Shown here: in pieces, positions 34,459-42,658 of the stretch | Position numbering within the stretch: position 1 is the first letter of the stretch | Layout: each line of letters opens with the position of its first letter | Translations under genes and position numbers: made by a program | From: Pseudomonas sp. BN411 | GTDB lineage: Bacteria; Pseudomonadota; Gammaproteobacteria; Pseudomonadales; Pseudomonadaceae | Assembly (NCBI RefSeq): GCF_029871235.1 | Contig: NZ_SSOM01000068.1 | Location: forward strand, 1-64,000 | DNA: 64,000 nt | Direction: 5' to 3' | The notes under the pieces: model-generated | What the model was told of the DNA's origin: nothing | Databases searched by the model: none | Seen by the model: only the letters and a program-made list of their open reading frames with translations

Positions 34459-36153
34459 TCAAGCCACGGCCTGCTCGACGAGCGCGCAGGCCAGCTGTTC
34501 ATTGAGTTGGCGGGCCTGTGTTAGGCGGGATTTCAGTTGGTCGCAGAGGGCCATAAGTTGATCGACCTTGGCGACGATGCGGTGTTGCTCTTTCACAGGA
34601 GGAACTAAAATAAAGAACAAGTACTGTTGAGTGATTGGGACAAAGTCTCGAGTCGTCTGATTCTTTACCTTATCTACTTGTCGAGTAAAAAATACGCTCT
34701 GGAAAAAGTACATCAAATATCGATTAAATATCACTTCGCCATTCGGGCGATAATAAGTTGTTTGCGGACTCAGCACGCATGACCGACTATTAATCGCAGT
34801 ACGCCCAACGCTGCCCTTATGGGTATAAATCACATCCCCCGGCTCAGAAAACCCCACCCTCAATCTTTGAAGCGGCTCCCCAGATATTTTATTTGCCCCC
34901 TCATAATCGATATTAAAGCCATTTACTTGGGCGGCAGTGATAAACGGCAAACCATCCTCTGTCCAGTCTCCTTTGACGGGATGGTTTGCACCATGATTTC
35001 CATCTTTTACGTCGATTACTGCGTTAGCTCTCAACAATTGAGCCGTTGACAATTTTGCCCAGCTCTCCAGTACTGGAAATGTATCAACCCATTGATCCAT
35101 AGCGACATCCTCGGGGATGCCTCGTCTGATCTTTGATGTTCTGACCAGACCTTTTTCAAGCCAAACTTTTGCCGGCTCGTCGCTGACATCTTGCGGCACC
35201 AGTTTGCCCATCACCGCCAGTTGCAGCAGGGTTTGCTTGAGGGCATCGATGCTGGGTTCGGTGGTGAACAGGGTGTGGAAGTGTTCGGCCAGGCGCTGCC
35301 AGCTGGCGGAGAAGTCGGCGGCATCGCTGGCCTGGGTCAGGCTGTCGAGCAGCGCCTGCACCAGTTGGGCGTGGGCGCTTTCGGCACCAACTTGACGGGC
35401 TTCCAGCCGGTCGCATAGAGCCATCAGCTCATCGACTTTGGCGACGATGCGGTGTTGTTCGGCGAGGGGCGGAAGAGGAATTAACCCGCTGAAAAACTTA
35501 CCGTCATTGATGGCTGGGTATGCAATACCCATCTGCACAGACTCAACGTAACGGACAAAAACCGGACTCCTTAGATACCAGAGAAAATATCTTGAGGGCA
35601 TTCCCACGTAGGGGTGAATGATCGCAAACGCTGTACTGGCAATTGGCTCTTGCGCATACACCTCATCGATCACTGCAACGTTCAGCAGATAAGGTCGAAT
35701 AGTTGAATAAATTACCGTTCCGGGTCTAACGACTTTCCGTGCTCGCGATGGCGCGTCGTCAGCCGTGACTACTTGGGGAGCACTGATCACCCCAAGGGCA
35801 TTATCAACAGAGCCAACGTCGATATAAGTGAATTCCTGATCTGGAGTTTTCTGCCCCCAGTCATGGCCAACAGCTGCTACGCGAACCCACGCCCAGTTAG
35901 CAGGCACGTCAAACACCTTCTCTTCTGGGGCAATTTCTGCCAGTTGCTTCTGCTTCTTGATTTTCCCCTCGGCCACCAACCGCGCTTTTTCGTCGGCAAT
36001 CCGTTTAAGCAACTCGCTAGCCGGCTCATCGCCGGAGTCCTGCGACACCAACTTGCCGCGCACCGCCAGCTCCAGAATCAGCTCACGTAGTTTTTTGATG
36101 CCATTGGGTGCACCGGCCAAGAGCGGCAGATTGTCGGTCAGCAACACGGTCAT
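34459..36153 (-). CDS. hsdS: Type I restriction specificity subunit HsdS
   Basis: A 564-residue protein with two target-recognition domains, each followed by the conserved helical spacer. The first half ends with LPPLAEQHRIVAKVDELMAL and the second with VPPVKEQHRIVAKVDQLMAL. This internal repeat is the signature of HsdS, which reads the two halves of the bipartite DNA site and holds HsdM and HsdR. The N-terminal segment before the first domain (GIKKLRELILELAVRGKLVS) is repeated at mid-protein (DALKQTLLQLAVMGKLVPQD). The ATG overlaps the hsdM stop by 4 bp. The first domain and the second domain are A/T-richer than the spacers, as usual for exchanged recognition domains. Confidence 0.94.
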   Translation of the reverse strand: MTVLLTDNLPLLAGAPNGIKKLRELILELAVRGKLVSQDSGDEPASELLKRIADEKARLVAEGKIKKQKQLAEIAPEEKVFDVPANWAWVRVAAVGHDWGQKTPDQEFTYIDVGSVDNALGVISAPQVVTADDAPSRARKVVRPGTVIYSTIRPYLLNVAVIDEVYAQEPIASTAFAIIHPYVGMPSRYFLWYLRSPVFVRYVESVQMGIAYPAINDGKFFSGLIPLPPLAEQHRIVAKVDELMALCDRLEARQVGAESAHAQLVQALLDSLTQASDAADFSASWQRLAEHFHTLFTTEPSIDALKQTLLQLAVMGKLVPQDVSDEPAKVWLEKGLVRTSKIRRGIPEDVAMDQWVDTFPVLESWAKLSTAQLLRANAVIDVKDGNHGANHPVKGDWTEDGLPFITAAQVNGFNIDYEGANKISGEPLQRLRVGFSEPGDVIYTHKGSVGRTAINSRSCVLSPQTTYYRPNGEVIFNRYLMYFFQSVFFTRQVDKVKNQTTRDFVPITQQYLFFILVPPVKEQHRIVAKVDQLMALCDQLKSRLTQARQLNEQLACALVEQAVA

Positions 36154-37625
36154 GCCTGGCGCTCCAGGGCTTCGGTCAACACGGCCTTGAGCTGGTCGCG
36201 CAGCTCGCCGATTTCGCCTTGCAGCGTGGCGTAGTTGCGCAGCAACTCATCTGGGTCGTGGCTGATCTGCTCACCGATATGCGGGTTCTTGCAGTCCAGG
36301 TTCCAGTTGCGCGCCTGCAATTCCTCGACGCTGACCTTCCAAGCAGATTCATTTTCCAGTCGTGTGGCAAAGCCATCGGCCTCACTGCCCCACCAGGCTT
36401 CCTCCACTGCAAACTCCTCAATGCGCATGGGCTTGGTCTTGGAGTAGCTCTTGTAGCCAGCCGGGTACTGATGTTCGTAGAACCACACCTCTTTGGTCGG
36501 TGTGCCCTTGGTGAAGAACAGCAGGTTGGTCTTGATGCCGGTGTAGGGGTTGAACACGCCGTTGGGCAGGCGAACGATGGTGTGTAGGTTGCACTCGGTC
36601 AGTAGCTTTTCCTTGATGCGGCTCTTGATGCCTTCGCCGAACAGGAAGCCGTCGGGCAGCACCACGGCGGCGCGGCCACCGTCTTTCAACAGCTGCATGA
36701 TCAGCACCAGGAACAGATCGGCGGTCTCTCGGGTACGGAAGTTGGTCGGGAAGTTGGTTTCGATGCCATCCTCTTCCATGCCCCCGAACGGCGGGTTGGC
36801 TACGATGCAGTCGACCCGCTCACCTCGCCCCCAACTGGTCAACGGACGGCTCAGAGTGTTGTCGTGCTTGATCTGGCTGGGTACTTCAATGCCGTGCAGG
36901 ATCATGTTGGTGGTGGCCAGGAGGTGCGGTAGCGGCTTCTTCTCCACACCGAAGATGCTGGCCTGAAGGGTGCGCTCGTCCTCGGCGGTTTTGACGTAGT
37001 GCTTGCGCTTGTGCTCGATGGAGCAAGTAAGGAAGCCGCCGGTGCCACAAGCCGGGTCCATAACCTTTTCATCCAGCTTGGGGTCGACCATGCGAACCAT
37101 GAACTCGGTGACCGGGCGCGGGGTGTAAAACTCGCCGGCATTGCCGGCGTTCTGCAAATCGCGCAGCAACTGCTCGTACATGTTGCCGAATTCGTGACGT
37201 TCCTGCGCCTTGTTGAAGTCCACCCCCTCCTGGATCTTGTTGATCACCTGGCGGATGAGCTGCCCGGACTTCATGTAGTTGTAGGCGTCCTCGAACACGT
37301 TACGCACCACATAGGCGGCCGGGGTGGTGCTGTATTCGTGGAGGTTTTGCAGCTGCGGGAACAGGTTGTTGTCGATGAAGCTCTTCAGCTCGTCGCCGGT
37401 TATTCCTTCCGGATCGGCCGCCCAGGTACGCCAGCGGCAGCTTTCGGGAATCGGCGAGCGATAGGCGTCGTCGAGCAGTTCCCACTCCTGCTCGCGGTCG
37501 TCGAAGATCTTGAGGAACAGCATCCACACGAGTTGGCCGATGCGCTGGGCGTCGCCGTCTACGCCGACGTCCTTGCGCATGATGTCCTGGATGGATTTGA
37601 TGGTGCTGGAAAGCGACATGGTCAA
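36150..37625 (-). CDS. hsdM: Type I restriction methyltransferase HsdM
   Basis: A 491-residue N6-adenine methyltransferase. An N-terminal HsdM helical domain (LVWMLFLKIFDDREQEWELL) is followed by the methylase fold: GEFYTPRPVTEFMVRMVDPK, motif I VMDPACGTGGF and motif IV CIVANPPFGG. It methylates host sites with HsdS to protect them from HsdR. The start overlaps the stop of the HNH gene by 4 bp and the stop overlaps hsdS by 4 bp, indicating tight coupling. A second in-frame ATG (37619) is possible. Confidence 0.95.
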   Translation of the reverse strand: MTMSLSSTIKSIQDIMRKDVGVDGDAQRIGQLVWMLFLKIFDDREQEWELLDDAYRSPIPESCRWRTWAADPEGITGDELKSFIDNNLFPQLQNLHEYSTTPAAYVVRNVFEDAYNYMKSGQLIRQVINKIQEGVDFNKAQERHEFGNMYEQLLRDLQNAGNAGEFYTPRPVTEFMVRMVDPKLDEKVMDPACGTGGFLTCSIEHKRKHYVKTAEDERTLQASIFGVEKKPLPHLLATTNMILHGIEVPSQIKHDNTLSRPLTSWGRGERVDCIVANPPFGGMEEDGIETNFPTNFRTRETADLFLVLIMQLLKDGGRAAVVLPDGFLFGEGIKSRIKEKLLTECNLHTIVRLPNGVFNPYTGIKTNLLFFTKGTPTKEVWFYEHQYPAGYKSYSKTKPMRIEEFAVEEAWWGSEADGFATRLENESAWKVSVEELQARNWNLDCKNPHIGEQISHDPDELLRNYATLQGEIGELRDQLKAVLTEALERQA

Positions 37626-38446
37626 TCTCTAAAAAGGTGCTCACGGTGCCAGGCCAGGTAGTCGCGGTGACGCGGCTCGATCTGGCGCAGGCGTAGTTCG
37701 GGGATGATGTTCAGCGCTATGGCACTGGCGGGGTCCAGATCACAGCCAAGCAGGATGTGGCCCTCGTCATCGAAACTGATCAGGCCTTGATCAAAGGCCA
37801 GATCGAGGTTTGGGGTGAGCAGCAGGCCGTTGTACGGGTCCAGCCGCTCGCCGGCACTGGCTGCGCGCCAGGGTTTGATATGCGAAGCGCGCAACAGCTC
37901 AGGCACACTGCAGTCCGTGACTGCGCAACCGCCCCAGTAGGCCAGCAGCGCCTCACGGTAGCCACCCTGACCGATGCGGGCCTTGATCAAAGCTTCACGT
38001 TCCGTGTCAGTCAGTTCACCTTCCACGAGGGGAGACTCCGGACGTGTGCATGTACCAGCCCCAGCTTCCAGGATGAATTGGGCAGAGATTTCATAGCCGA
38101 GCAACTGCAACAGTTGCCGCAGACTGGCAACGTCAGAAACATCCAGAGCAATTCCGAGTCGGCTTTGCGTACCCGATGCCTGTGGAAAGCCCTTGAGATT
38201 GGTGTTCTTGTAGGCCGGATTTGGCACTGTCGGAGTAAGCGTCGTGATCTGACCCCAAACGGCAGACTCCTGGTAATCGGGATGAATCACCAGTGGCTGC
38301 TTGCCAACCGGCTGGTCTTCTCTGCGCTTGATGTAGACAGGTTTATCCAGCGTCGAGTGCTGATAACCACTGGCGTGTACGTTATCGACAATCAAGCGAA
38401 AACCGAGAGCTATCAGCTCTTGGGCAACTTCAAGTGAATTGAGCAT
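37622..38446 (-). CDS. HNH endonuclease-like protein between hsdR and hsdM
   Basis: A 274-residue soluble protein. The C-terminal about 100 residues carry an HNH module: LRASHIKPWRAASAGERLDP, then YNGLLLTPNLDLAFDQGLIS (His, Asn-Gly-L-L-L, Asp). The N-terminal part (VHASGYQHSTLDKPVYIKRR) is a separate, uncharacterised domain. A Cys pair (GGCAVTDCSV) precedes the HNH motif. It is in frame-coupled order: 3 bp after hsdR and 4 bp overlapping hsdM. Such HNH genes are seen within some type I loci. The protein could be an extra nuclease that backs up or modifies restriction, but no direct evidence is available here. Confidence 0.85.
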   Translation of the reverse strand: MLNSLEVAQELIALGFRLIVDNVHASGYQHSTLDKPVYIKRREDQPVGKQPLVIHPDYQESAVWGQITTLTPTVPNPAYKNTNLKGFPQASGTQSRLGIALDVSDVASLRQLLQLLGYEISAQFILEAGAGTCTRPESPLVEGELTDTEREALIKARIGQGGYREALLAYWGGCAVTDCSVPELLRASHIKPWRAASAGERLDPYNGLLLTPNLDLAFDQGLISFDDEGHILLGCDLDPASAIALNIIPELRLRQIEPRHRDYLAWHREHLFRD

Positions 38447-38449
38447 GGG

Positions 38450-40819
38450 TTATCCGTAGAGTTGCTCTTCCAGTTCGTGGAGAGCCTTGGTGTATCCCGC
38501 CTTGCCGCCAAAGGCCTTAACCAGCTCCACCGGTGCGCCGATCTGGCTGAAGGGCGCTAGTTGCAGAATCTTGATGTCTTCGATGTGCTCGATGCCGGTG
38601 TCGGCGTACTTGTCGACCAGCGCCTCCAGCACCTGCCGTGCTGCGCCTGAGTATTTGGCGAAGTAATTGCGCTTCCTCACCTGCTCGGCGCGTTCCCTGC
38701 GGGTGAGCGGCGGCTGGTCGAAGGCGACATGGCAAATCAGATCGAACGGATCGAGCGGCTGGCCACGCTTGGCTGCCACCTCTTCTGCCAGTGCCTCCCA
38801 GAAAATCCCCTTGGCGGCAAGCTCATCAATGATGGCCTTCTTCTGCTCAGCATCGTTCCAGCGTCGCAGGAAGTCGTCGAGCGAGGCGAACTGCTTCTGC
38901 ACGCAGCTGCGGGTGTAGTCACGCAGGGATTCGGTGATCAACTTACCGTCCGGGCCGTAGTACTGCACACGCTCGGCAATCACCGAGATCGGGACGGTGT
39001 CGATGACGTACTTGATCCGTTTCTTGCCCTCCTCTTCTCCGGTGAATTCGATATCACCTGGCTGATCTGGCATGCCGCCCGTAATGCCGTCCTCGCCATC
39101 CAGTGGGCTCTCGGGCGGCACGGGCGACTCGTCGCCTTCGGGGCTATAGATCACCACCGGATCGCCGTCGAAGGCTGGGTCGGCGAATAGCTCGGTAGCC
39201 TTTTTGAAGTCCATGATGGTGAACCAGAACTTGCCGTAGTCCTCATTGATGCGGGTACCCCGGCCGATGATCTGCTTGAACTCGGTCATGGACTTGATGT
39301 GCTGGTCCAGCACCACCAGTTTGCAGGTCTGAGCGTCGACGCCGGTGGTCATCAGTTTGCTGGTGGTGGCGATGACCGGATAGCGCTCTTCCGGATTGAT
39401 GAAGTTGTCCAGCTCGGCCTTGCCTTCCTGGTCATCGCCGGTGATGCGCATGACGTACTTGCGGTTTTCGGCTACACGCTCGGGGCTGAGGTTGACCAGC
39501 GCCTGACGCATACGCTCGGCGTGGTTGATGTCGTCGCAGAAAACGATGGTCTTCTGGTACGGATCGGTGGCCTTGAGGAACTCGGTGACCTTCTGCGCAA
39601 CCAGTTGAGTACGCGCCTCAATCACCAGGTTGCGGTCCATGTCCTTGAGGTTGTAGATGCGGTCCTCGATCAGCTCGCCGTTCTTGTCGAGCATGCCCTT
39701 GGGCGGTCGCCAGCCTTGCAGGTCCTTGTCGAAGTCGATGCGCACCACCTTGTAGGGGGCGAGGAAGCCGTCCTCGATGCCCTGCTTGAGGGTGTAGCTG
39801 TAAACCGGTTCGCCGAAGTAGGTGATGCTGGAAACGTCCTTGGTTTCCTTGGGCGTGGCGGTAAGGCCGATATGGGTAGCACTCGAGAAGTACTCGAGGA
39901 TCTCGCGCCAGGCCGAATCCTCCGCGGCGCTGCCACGGTGGCATTCGTCGATCACCACCAGGTCGAAGAAGTCCGGCGAGAACTGCTTGTAGATGTTCTT
40001 CTCTTCCTCGGCGCCAGTGACAGCCTGGTAGAGCGACAGGTAGATCTCGTAGGAGGTGTCAATCTGCCGCTTGGCGATCTTGGTCATCGCCTGGCCGAAT
40101 GGCTTGAAGTCATTGTTCTTGGTCTGGTCGACCAGGATGTTGCGGTCAGCCAGGAAAAGGATGCGTTTCTTTTGGCGCGACTTCCACAACCGCCAGATGA
40201 TCTGGAACGCGGTATAGGTCTTGCCAGTGCCCGTCGCCATAACCAGCAGGACGCGATCCTGCCCACGCGCTACGGCCTCGACCGTGCGGTTGACGGCGTT
40301 CATCTGGTAGTAGCGCGGCATGCGGCCGGAGCCGTCGTCGTAGTACGGCGCCTCAACCTTCTGCTGGGCTTCGCCCTCAAGGCCCTTCCACTGGCAATAG
40401 CGCTGCCATAGCTCGGCTGGACTGGGGAACTGGTCAAGGCGCAGCTCTGTTTCCACTTGGCTGCCGGTACCGCTGCGGTCGTGAAACAGAAAGCCGTCGC
40501 CATTGCTGGAAAACACAAACGGCACGTCCAGCGCCTCGGCATAACCCAGCGCCTGCTGCATGCCCGAGCCAATGGAGTGCTTGTTGTCCTTCGCCTCAAT
40601 GACAGCGATCGGCAGATTCTGCTGGTGGTAGAGGATGTAGTCCGCTCGGCGCGACTCGCCGCGGCTATGCAGCTTGCCACGCACAATGATGCGGCCTTTG
40701 GTGAAGCTGACTTCCTCGCGTACCTGTTTTTGCAGGTCCCAACCCGCATTCGCAATGGCCGGCGAGATAAATTTGCTGCAGATGTCTCGTTCCGAGAGCG
40801 ACTTCTTGTCCATGTTCAA
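38450..40819 (-). CDS. hsdR: Type I restriction endonuclease/translocase HsdR
   Basis: A 789-residue protein of the EcoEI-like HsdR class. A PD-(D/E)XK nuclease lies near residues 40-90 ([20 protein letters not shown]: Asp, then Glu-Ala-Lys). It is followed by an SF2 motor: Walker A in [22 protein letters not shown] box in [30 protein letters not shown], and [20 protein letters not shown]. The C-terminal helical part ([20 protein letters not shown]) contacts HsdM/S. It translocates and cuts unmodified DNA. It is the first gene of a ten-gene co-directional train that runs through hsdS, zorABCD and two unknown genes. All motifs appear intact. Confidence 0.95.
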   Translation of the reverse strand: MNMDKKSLSERDICSKFISPAIANAGWDLQKQVREEVSFTKGRIIVRGKLHSRGESRRADYILYHQQNLPIAVIEAKDNKHSIGSGMQQALGYAEALDVPFVFSSNGDGFLFHDRSGTGSQVETELRLDQFPSPAELWQRYCQWKGLEGEAQQKVEAPYYDDGSGRMPRYYQMNAVNRTVEAVARGQDRVLLVMATGTGKTYTAFQIIWRLWKSRQKKRILFLADRNILVDQTKNNDFKPFGQAMTKIAKRQIDTSYEIYLSLYQAVTGAEEEKNIYKQFSPDFFDLVVIDECHRGSAAEDSAWREILEYFSSATHIGLTATPKETKDVSSITYFGEPVYSYTLKQGIEDGFLAPYKVVRIDFDKDLQGWRPPKGMLDKNGELIEDRIYNLKDMDRNLVIEARTQLVAQKVTEFLKATDPYQKTIVFCDDINHAERMRQALVNLSPERVAENRKYVMRITGDDQEGKAELDNFINPEERYPVIATTSKLMTTGVDAQTCKLVVLDQHIKSMTEFKQIIGRGTRINEDYGKFWFTIMDFKKATELFADPAFDGDPVVIYSPEGDESPVPPESPLDGEDGITGGMPDQPGDIEFTGEEEGKKRIKYVIDTVPISVIAERVQYYGPDGKLITESLRDYTRSCVQKQFASLDDFLRRWNDAEQKKAIIDELAAKGIFWEALAEEVAAKRGQPLDPFDLICHVAFDQPPLTRRERAEQVRKRNYFAKYSGAARQVLEALVDKYADTGIEHIEDIKILQLAPFSQIGAPVELVKAFGGKAGYTKALHELEEQLYG

Positions 40820-41119
40820 TTCCTAAGCAGCATGTAAAGCCATGCCATCCCATGCAAGCGATTCGGGCTACGGCTAGACAGCAGCAAGGAATGGACACGC
40901 GTCTCGGATCGCTCGGAAACACTGATGAGGGGCCATCCCTGAGGTACTGCGGCCAGCCATGATTCGACTGCGATCACAATATCCACCTGCTTTTCATGGG
41001 TAAAGATCGGAAACCGTCGAGATGGAACTTTTTGCGCGAACGGTTGTTTGCCGATCGAGAACTCAAGCAACTCGTGACTCCCCATGTCGCCAATCAATTC
41101 GCCTGTGGTGGCGGCTCCC
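40820..41119. other. Upstream region of the hsd-zor gene train
   Basis: About 300 bp before hsdR. A 105-codon minus-strand frame (40816-41133) crosses it but shows no Shine-Dalgarno or protein-like conservation and overlaps the hsdR start. The operon promoter should lie here, but I cannot point to a convincing -35/-10 pair. Confidence 0.4.
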
Positions 41120-41391
41120 TGGCTTGTTGGCACAAAACACCGCCTGGCGATGCCCGACGGTGATGACTTGGTCGTCCTTCACCACCACGTAGCTATTTCG
41201 GGCCTTCTCACCAAATGCCGCTCCGTGGCCGTCAGGCCGAGCAGCATCTGCCGGAAATGCGCCCGGTCAAAGAAGTACACCCGCGCACCTCGGTTCCAGG
41301 TGAGGCACCCAAAGACGATTAGCCATTCGATCTGCTGAATGCGGATGCCACGCTGACTGCAACGCTGCACGGCATGTGCGCTGAGTTCCAT
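41120..41391 (-). pseudogene. DUF4258-like gene, frameshifted
   Basis: From ATG 41391 the frame reads MELSAHAVQRCSQRGIRIQQ, IEWLIVFGCL, ARVYFFDRAHFRQML and then leaves the family pattern (RRPEIATWW) and stops at 41179. Two bases out of phase, the same DNA continues with EKARNSYVVVKDDQVITVGH, the normal C-terminal end of DUF4258 proteins. A single frameshift at about 41210-41220 explains this. The family is small and often found on mobile elements next to toxin-like or defence genes. The product is probably not functional. Confidence 0.6.
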
Positions 41392-41629
41392 TGCTCTGCT
41401 CCTCTGCCGACGTCGATCCGCGGCCCGTCAGGTTGGTCATCCGTGACCGGCGGGCTCCACCCTTGCCCACATCCGGCAGGCACATCTGAAGGATATGTCG
41501 CCTTACTGGACACACCAATAATGGGCGTTCATACAGGTCAACTTTTCAGGCGGGTTTGGGTGGAGACGAAGGGCAAAGAGTCACACCGGCAAGTCTTCAC
41601 CACCGCATGCGTCAACTTTTGGTTCGGGC

Positions 41630-42277
41630 TCAGCCAAGGCTGACGAGCCAAGGCTCAACAACGCGTTTGCGCTGGTCGAGATTCAATGCAGCCACGCCCC
41701 CCTTCACCAGCGCCTTCTTGTCTCCTGTGTGTGGGTTGATGACATAGGTGCCAATGCTTGGCAACGTGTTGGGGTTACCACTCCAACCTAGATTGAATGC
41801 GGCCAGCTTGGGGAACCAGAACTGACTGGCGTAGGGCAGATTGTCATGAATCCACCAGGCCAGTGGGGTCCAGTCGCCTTTCTGGTCGTACCAGGGCAGC
41901 AACGCCGGAACCACGATGCAGGCGGTGGCGCCCAAGTAGCCTTCGACATCGGGGTAGTCCCAGATGTGCGAGGCGTAATTTTTCTCGTTGGTTGCGCAGC
42001 TGTACTGGTTGTTGTTCTCGGCGCCTTTGGCGTTGACTGCCGGAGCACGATAGGCCGAACGGATAACAAGTCGGCCGAAGCGGTCCTGCAACGGCTCCAG
42101 CAGCCGCTCACAAAGCTGGCGCCCTGCTTCAATGGCTCGATCCGGGAAGTCCGGAATATTGGGGATACCCTCGATCTGGCTGATTTCCGAATAGAGGAAA
42201 TCGCGCATGTAGAAATGGGTGGAAAGCTTCACCCGGCCCAGATCTTCCAGCGCCTTGACAGTGGTGGGTTTGTTCAT
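41630..42277 (-). CDS. M15-peptidase-like protein
   Basis: A 215-residue protein starting at ATG 42277, whose ATGA overlaps the preceding stop. It resembles the peptidase M15 group (D-alanyl-D-alanine carboxypeptidase-like): an IRSAYRAPAVNAKGAENNNQ block, then CATNEKNYASHIWDYPD, with H-x-x-D as part of the zinc site, and DNLPYASQFWFPKLAAFNLG. I see no signal peptide, which is odd for a wall enzyme. It is third in the operon after the rmuC-like gene and the exported Asp-rich repeat protein. A cytoplasmic M15-fold hydrolase in a defence island could act on a phage or cell-wall target; that is inference. Confidence 0.75.
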   Translation of the reverse strand: MNKPTTVKALEDLGRVKLSTHFYMRDFLYSEISQIEGIPNIPDFPDRAIEAGRQLCERLLEPLQDRFGRLVIRSAYRAPAVNAKGAENNNQYSCATNEKNYASHIWDYPDVEGYLGATACIVVPALLPWYDQKGDWTPLAWWIHDNLPYASQFWFPKLAAFNLGWSGNPNTLPSIGTYVINPHTGDKKALVKGGVAALNLDQRKRVVEPWLVSLG

Positions 42278-42657
42278 TGGGTTACATCCCTGAGGGCAAG
42301 TATTGGTTGCAGCTGACTCACCGCTGCCGCATACAAGACGCTGGGAGGAGGAGCGATGCGTCCATCCCAACGACCGTCGTTGTCCAAATCACGGTCGGTG
42401 CCGCCCTTGTCGTAATCCCAACGGTCGTCGTTATCGACATCGCGATCCGAACCACCCGCGCCATAATCCCAACGCCCATCATTGTCGAGATCACGGTCAC
42501 TGCCGCCCTTGTCATAGTCCCAACGACCATCGTTATCGACGTCGCGATCCGAACCGCCGCGACCAAAATCCCACCGACCGTCATTGTCCAAATCGCGGTC
42601 TTCGGCTTGGACGAATGCGCAGAATGATAGCGCCAGCAGCATGATGAGCACGTGCAT
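42274..42657 (-). CDS. Exported Asp-rich tandem-repeat protein (putative Ca-binding)
   Basis: A 127-residue protein with a signal peptide (MHVLIMLLALSFCAFVQA). From residue 20 to about 102 it consists of five 17-residue repeats of the form DRD(L/V)DNDGRWDxxxGGS. The D-x-D-N-D-G-x-x-D pattern resembles the calcium loops of thrombospondin type 3 and EF-hand proteins. The tail (RIAPPPSVLYAAAVSQLQPI) is hydrophobic but short. It begins 1 bp after the rmuC-like stop and overlaps the M15-like start by 4 bp, so it is a genuine middle gene. Function unknown. Confidence 0.8.
   Translation of the reverse strand: MHVLIMLLALSFCAFVQAEDRDLDNDGRWDFGRGGSDRDVDNDGRWDYDKGGSDRDLDNDGRWDYGAGGSDRDVDNDDRWDYDKGGTDRDLDNDGRWDGRIAPPPSVLYAAAVSQLQPILALRDVTQ
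42352..42600 (-). repeat. Five tandem 51-bp coding repeats
   Basis: Five consecutive units of 17 codons encoding D-R-D-L/V-D-N-D-G-R-W-D plus a Gly-rich spacer. The units alternate between L- and V-type (CGATCTCGAC/CGATGTCGAT-like), implying duplication in pairs. One unit has Asp for Gly (DNDDRWD). Confidence 0.85.
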
Positions 42658-42658
42658 C

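Noticed and set aside
39299..40411. 370-codon frame antisense to hsdR
   Set aside because: Opposite to an HsdR reading frame with all motifs intact; protein composition is that of a shadow.
40816..41133. 105-codon minus-strand frame before hsdR
   Set aside because: Overlaps the hsdR start, lacks a ribosome site and has no conserved pattern.
42352..42600. CRISPR-like array (five regular repeats)
   Set aside because: The repeats are in-frame 51-bp coding units without unique spacers, and no cas genes are nearby.
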